The notes under the pieces were generated by a model. The model did no database searches and was not told where the DNA came from. It worked only from the letters and a program-made list of their open reading frames with translations. A stretch of DNA of 64,000 bases from Hydractinia symbiolongicarpus (lineage: Eukaryota > Cnidaria > Hydrozoa > Anthoathecata > Hydractiniidae), in NCBI RefSeq assembly GCF_029227915.1, contig NC_079886.1, forward strand, positions 27,382,501 to 27,446,500. The letters are read 5' to 3'. How positions within the stretch are numbered: the first letter of the stretch is position 1; each line of letters opens with the position of its first letter. Made by a program: the position numbers and the translations under genes. Below, piece after piece: positions 61,052 to 64,000 of the stretch.

Positions 61052-63225
61052 GTGGTGAAAAAATAATTTAAAGAATCGTTCGGGAAATGAGTTTACTCCC
61101 TGGGTACTTTCTTTGTATACTTTTGACTATACGGGCCGAGTCCTGGATTTACGGGAAATCGCGGGTTCTCGTTTGCCGGAGATTAAACTCCTTTTATTCA
61201 GTGTCTCATCAAGAATGAAATCGTTTTTGAAAACTACAAATCTTATGCGTTTTAGTGGTAAAAAATTAATTTAAAAAATCGTTCGGGAAATGAGTTTACT
61301 CCCAGTTTACTTTCTTCGTATAAATTCGACTATATGGGTCAAGCCCGGGATTTATGGGAACTCTCGGGTTTTCGTTTGCCGGCGATTAAACTCCTTTTAT
61401 TCAGCGTCTCATCAAAAATGAAATCATTTTTGAAAACTACAAGTCTCATGCGTTTTAGTGGTGAAAAAATAATTTAAAAAATTGTTCGGGAAATGAGTTT
61501 ACTCCCAGTTTACTTTCTTTGTATACTTTTTGACAATACGGGCCGAATCTGGGATTTACGGGAAATCGCGGGTTTTCGTTTGCCGGAGATTGAACTCCTT
61601 TTATTCAGCGTCTCATCAAAAATGAAATCGTTTTTGAAAACTACAAGTCTCATGCGTTATAGTGGTGAAAAAATAATTTAAAAAATTGTTCGGGAAATGA
61701 GTTTACTCCCAGTTTACTTTCTTTGTATAAATTCGACTATACGGGTCAAGCCCGGGATTTACGGGAAATCGCGGGTTTTCGTTTGCCGGCGATTAAACTC
61801 CTTTTATTCAGCGTCTCATCAAAAACGAAATCATTATTGAAAACTACAAGTCTCATGCGTTTTAGTGGTGAAAAATAATTTAAAGAATCGTTCGGGAAAT
61901 GAGTTTACTCCCTGGGTACTTTCTTTGTATACATGTGATTATACGGGCCAAGCCCGGGATTTACGGGAAATCGCGGGGTTTCGTTTACCAGCGATTAAAT
62001 TTCTTTTATTCAGCGTCTCATCAAAAATGAAATCATTTTTGAAAACTACAAGTCTCATGCGTTTTAGTGGTGAAAAAGTAATTTAAAAAATCGTTCGGGA
62101 AATGAGTTTACTCCTGGGTACTTTCTTTGTATACATTCGACTATACGGGCCGATTCCAGGATATACGGGAAATCGCGGGTTTTCGTTTGCCGGCGATTAA
62201 ACTCCTTTTATTCAGCGTCTCATCAAAAATGAAATCATTTTTAAAAACTACAAGTCTCATGCGTTTTAATGGTGAAAAAATAATTTAAAGAATCGTTCGG
62301 GAAATGAGTTTACTCCCTGGGTACTTTCTTTGTATACTTTTGACTATACGGGCCGAGTCCTGGATTTACGGGAAATTGCGAGTTTTCGTTTGCCGGCGAT
62401 TAAACTCCTTTTATTCAGCGTCTCATCAAAAATGAAATCGTTTTTGAAAACTACAAGTCTTATGCGTTTTAGTGGTGAAAAAAATAATTTAAAAAATCGT
62501 TCGGGAAATGGGTTTACTCCTGGGTACTTTCTTTGTATACATTCGACTATACGGGCCGATTCCAGGATATACGGGAAATCGCGGGTTTTCGTTTGCTGGC
62601 GATTAAACTCTTTTTAATCAGCGTCTCATCAAAAATGAAATCGTTTTTGAAAACTACAAGTCTTATGCGTTTTAGTGGTGAAAAAAATAATTTAAAAAAT
62701 CGTTCGGGAAATGGGTTTACTCCTGGGTACTTTCTTTGTATACATTCGACTATACGGGCCGATTCCAGGATATACGGGAAATCGCGGGTTTTCGTTTGCC
62801 GGCGATTAAACTCTTTTTAATCAGCGTCTCATCAAAAATGAAATCATTTTTAAAAACTAAAAGTTTCATGCGTTTTAGTGGTGAAAAAATAATTTAAAGA
62901 ATCGTTCGGGAAATGAGTTTACTCCCTGGGTACTTTCTTTGTATACATTTGATTATACGGGCCAAGCCCGGGATTTACGGGAAATCGCGGGTTTTCGTTT
63001 ACCGGCGATTAAATTTCTTTTATTCAGCGTCTCATCAAAAATGAAATCATTTTTGAAAACTACAAGTCTCATGCGTTTTAGTGGTGAAAAAATAATTTAA
63101 AAAATCGTTCGGGAAATGAGTTCACTCCCTGCGTACTTTCTTTGTATACATTCGACTATACGGCTAAGCCCAGGATTTACGGGAAATCGCGGGTTTTCGT
63201 TTGCCGGCGATTAAACTCCTTTTAT
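61052..63225. repeat. Third expansion copy (offset 4,460 bp from 56,592)
   Basis: Repeats 56,592-58,765 including the F3/F5 hybrid near 61,156, F7, F6, F1, F4, F2, F3 and the paired F2 monomers (62,610 and 62,813). From about 61,685 it also matches 59,049 onward at 2,636 bp (13 monomers). Private: 'TTGTATAAATTCGAC' near 61,724 and 'TTTGCTGGCGATT' near 62,592. It ends near 63,225 with 'TTTATTTAGCG' where 58,765 has 'TTTATTCAGCG'. Confidence 0.85.
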
Positions 63226-64000
63226 TTAGCGTCTCATCAAAAACGAAATCATTTTTGAAAACTACAAGTCTCATGCGTTTTAGTGGTGAAAAATAATTTA
63301 AAGAATCGTTCGAGAAATGAGTTTACTCCCTGGGTACTTTCTTTGTATACATTTGACTATACGGGCCGAATCTGGGATTTACGGGAAATCGCAGGTTTTC
63401 GTTTGCCTGAGATTAAACTCCTTTTATTCAGCGTCTCATCAAGAATGAAATCGTTTTTAAAAACTACAAGTCTTATGCGTTTTAGTGGTAAAAAATTAAT
63501 TTAAAAAATCGTGCGGGAAATGAGTTTACTCCCAGTTTACTTTCTTTGTATACATTCCACTATACGGGTCAAGCCCGGGATTTACGGCAAATCGCGGGTT
63601 TTCGTTTCCCGGCGATTAAACTACTTTTATTCAGCGTCTCATCAAAAATGAAATCATTTTTGAAAACTAAAAGTCTCATGCATTTTAGTGGTGAAAAAAT
63701 AATTTAAAGAATCGTTTGGGAAATGAGTTTACTCCCTGGGTACTTTCTTTGTATACTTTTCACTGTACGGGCCGAGTCCGTGATATACGGAAAATCGCGG
63801 GTTCTCGTTTGCCGGAGATTAAACTCCTTTTATTCAGTGTCTCATCAAGAATGAAATCGTTTTTGAAAACTACAAATCTTATGCGTTTTAGTGGTAAAAA
63901 ATTAATTTAAAAAATCGTTCGGGAAATGAGTTTACTCCCAGTTTACTTTCTTCGTATAAATTCGACTATATGGGTCAAGCCCGGGATTTATGGGAACTCT
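63226..64000. repeat. Start of another super-block copy, cut by the window edge
   Basis: F9-like, F1 ('TTTCCCGGCGATTAAACTAC'), F5 and the start of an F7 monomer. The order follows 52,072 onward at first (offset 11,154 bp, 'CGTTCGAGAAATG' at about 63,308), then 55,087 onward (offset 8,313 bp). The window ends within an F7 monomer at 'TTTATGGGAACTCT', so the array continues to the right. Confidence 0.8.

Larger units (their letters stand above)
1..64000. repeat. Satellite DNA array, ~203-bp monomer, fills the window
   Basis: The same unit recurs every 202-204 bases from the first base to the last, always in the same orientation. Landmarks such as 'CAGCGTCTCATCA', 'TTTAGTGGT', 'GTATAC' and 'GCGATTAAACTCC' appear once per unit. 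At 64,000/203 this is about 315 monomers. There is no unique sequence, transposon or inversion between units, and both ends of the window lie inside the array, so the array extends beyond it. Long homogeneous satellites with higher-order structure are known from eukaryotic centromeres and heterochromatin, so a centromeric or pericentromeric role is inferred, not shown. The family is not one I recognise. Confidence 0.98.

Noticed and set aside
1-64000. CRISPR array
   Set aside because: The repeat unit is 203 bp with no alternation of constant repeat and unique spacer, and no cas genes are present.
1-64000. Tandem rRNA, 5S, tRNA or snRNA genes
   Set aside because: The monomer has none of the conserved cores I would expect, such as tRNA A/B boxes in order or the 5S internal control region, and its length polymorphism and frequent indels do not fit an RNA gene.
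1-64000. Transposon, LTR or mobile element inside the array
   Set aside because: No interruption of monomer phase, terminal repeats, target-site duplications or transposase/reverse-transcriptase frames were seen. All junctions are satellite to satellite.
1-64000. Bacterial or phage origin of the sequence
   Set aside because: A gene-free 64-kb array of one satellite with nested higher-order repeats is not known from bacterial or phage genomes, while it is normal for eukaryotic heterochromatin.

Overview
The whole 64-kb window is one uninterrupted array of satellite DNA. A monomer of about 203 bp (about 37% G+C by hand count of one unit) is repeated head-to-tail, always in the same orientation, from the first base to the last. 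That makes roughly 315 monomers. I find no protein-coding gene, RNA gene, transposon, CRISPR array or unique-sequence interruption. Open frames of 60-131 codons are by-products of the repeat: the monomer is 3n+2 bases long, so frames rotate from unit to unit, and the same frames recur in every related monomer. Megabase-style satellite arrays of this kind point to a eukaryotic nuclear chromosome, most likely centromeric, pericentromeric or another heterochromatic block. I do not recognise the family and cannot name the organism.

The monomers fall into at least nine subfamilies. I call them F1-F9, defined by linked variants: F1 'GGGTCAAGCCCGGG'; F2 'CTCCTGGGTAC' with 'CCGATTCCAGGAT' (202 bp); F3 'GAGTCCTGG' with 'GAAATTGCGGG'; F4 'TTTACCGGCGATTAAATTTC'; F5 'TTTTCACTGTACGGG' with 'GTCCGTGATATACGG'; F6 'CTTTTTGACTATACGGGC' with 'GGAGATTGAACTCC'; F7 'TTCTTCGTATAAATTCG' with 'AACTCTCGGG'; F8 'TATACGGCCAAGCC'; F9 'GTTCACTCCCTGCG' with 'GAGATTAAACTCC'. 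Strings of subfamilies are copied as larger higher-order repeats (HORs). No single HOR length dominates. I can trace duplications of 1, 5, 6, 7, 9, 11, 19, 34, 35 and 41 monomers, nested and overlapping.

Layout: 1-8.7 kb, two copies of a 3,847-bp (19-monomer) HOR plus an offset 2,227-bp copy. 8.7-12.0 kb, a 2,227-bp spaced duplication. 12.0-19.1 kb, four copies of a 5-monomer module with variable filler. 19.1-20.2 kb, a mosaic without a clear HOR. 20.2-31.6 kb, a 6,897-bp spaced duplication enclosing a 1,419-bp tandem pair. 31.6-34.65 kb, a mosaic with 12-bp-deleted and 190-bp monomers. 34.65-36.7 kb, a 1,014-bp tandem pair. 36.7-38.85 kb, hybrids and a partial 811-bp repeat. 38.85-56 kb, super-duplications offset by 7,103, 8,320 and 6,694 bp. 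55.5-63.2 kb, young nested expansions offset by 1,217, 1,824, 2,636 and 4,460 bp.

The most informative signals are evolutionary. Private mutations order the duplications in time. Hybrid monomers locate unequal crossovers inside one conserved tract. A roughly 540-bp stretch near 60.6 kb matches 17.6 kb base for base, 43 kb away. Many subfamily variants are C-to-T or G-to-A changes at CpG. All block boundaries were found by eye from marker variants and are approximate to tens of bases unless stated.
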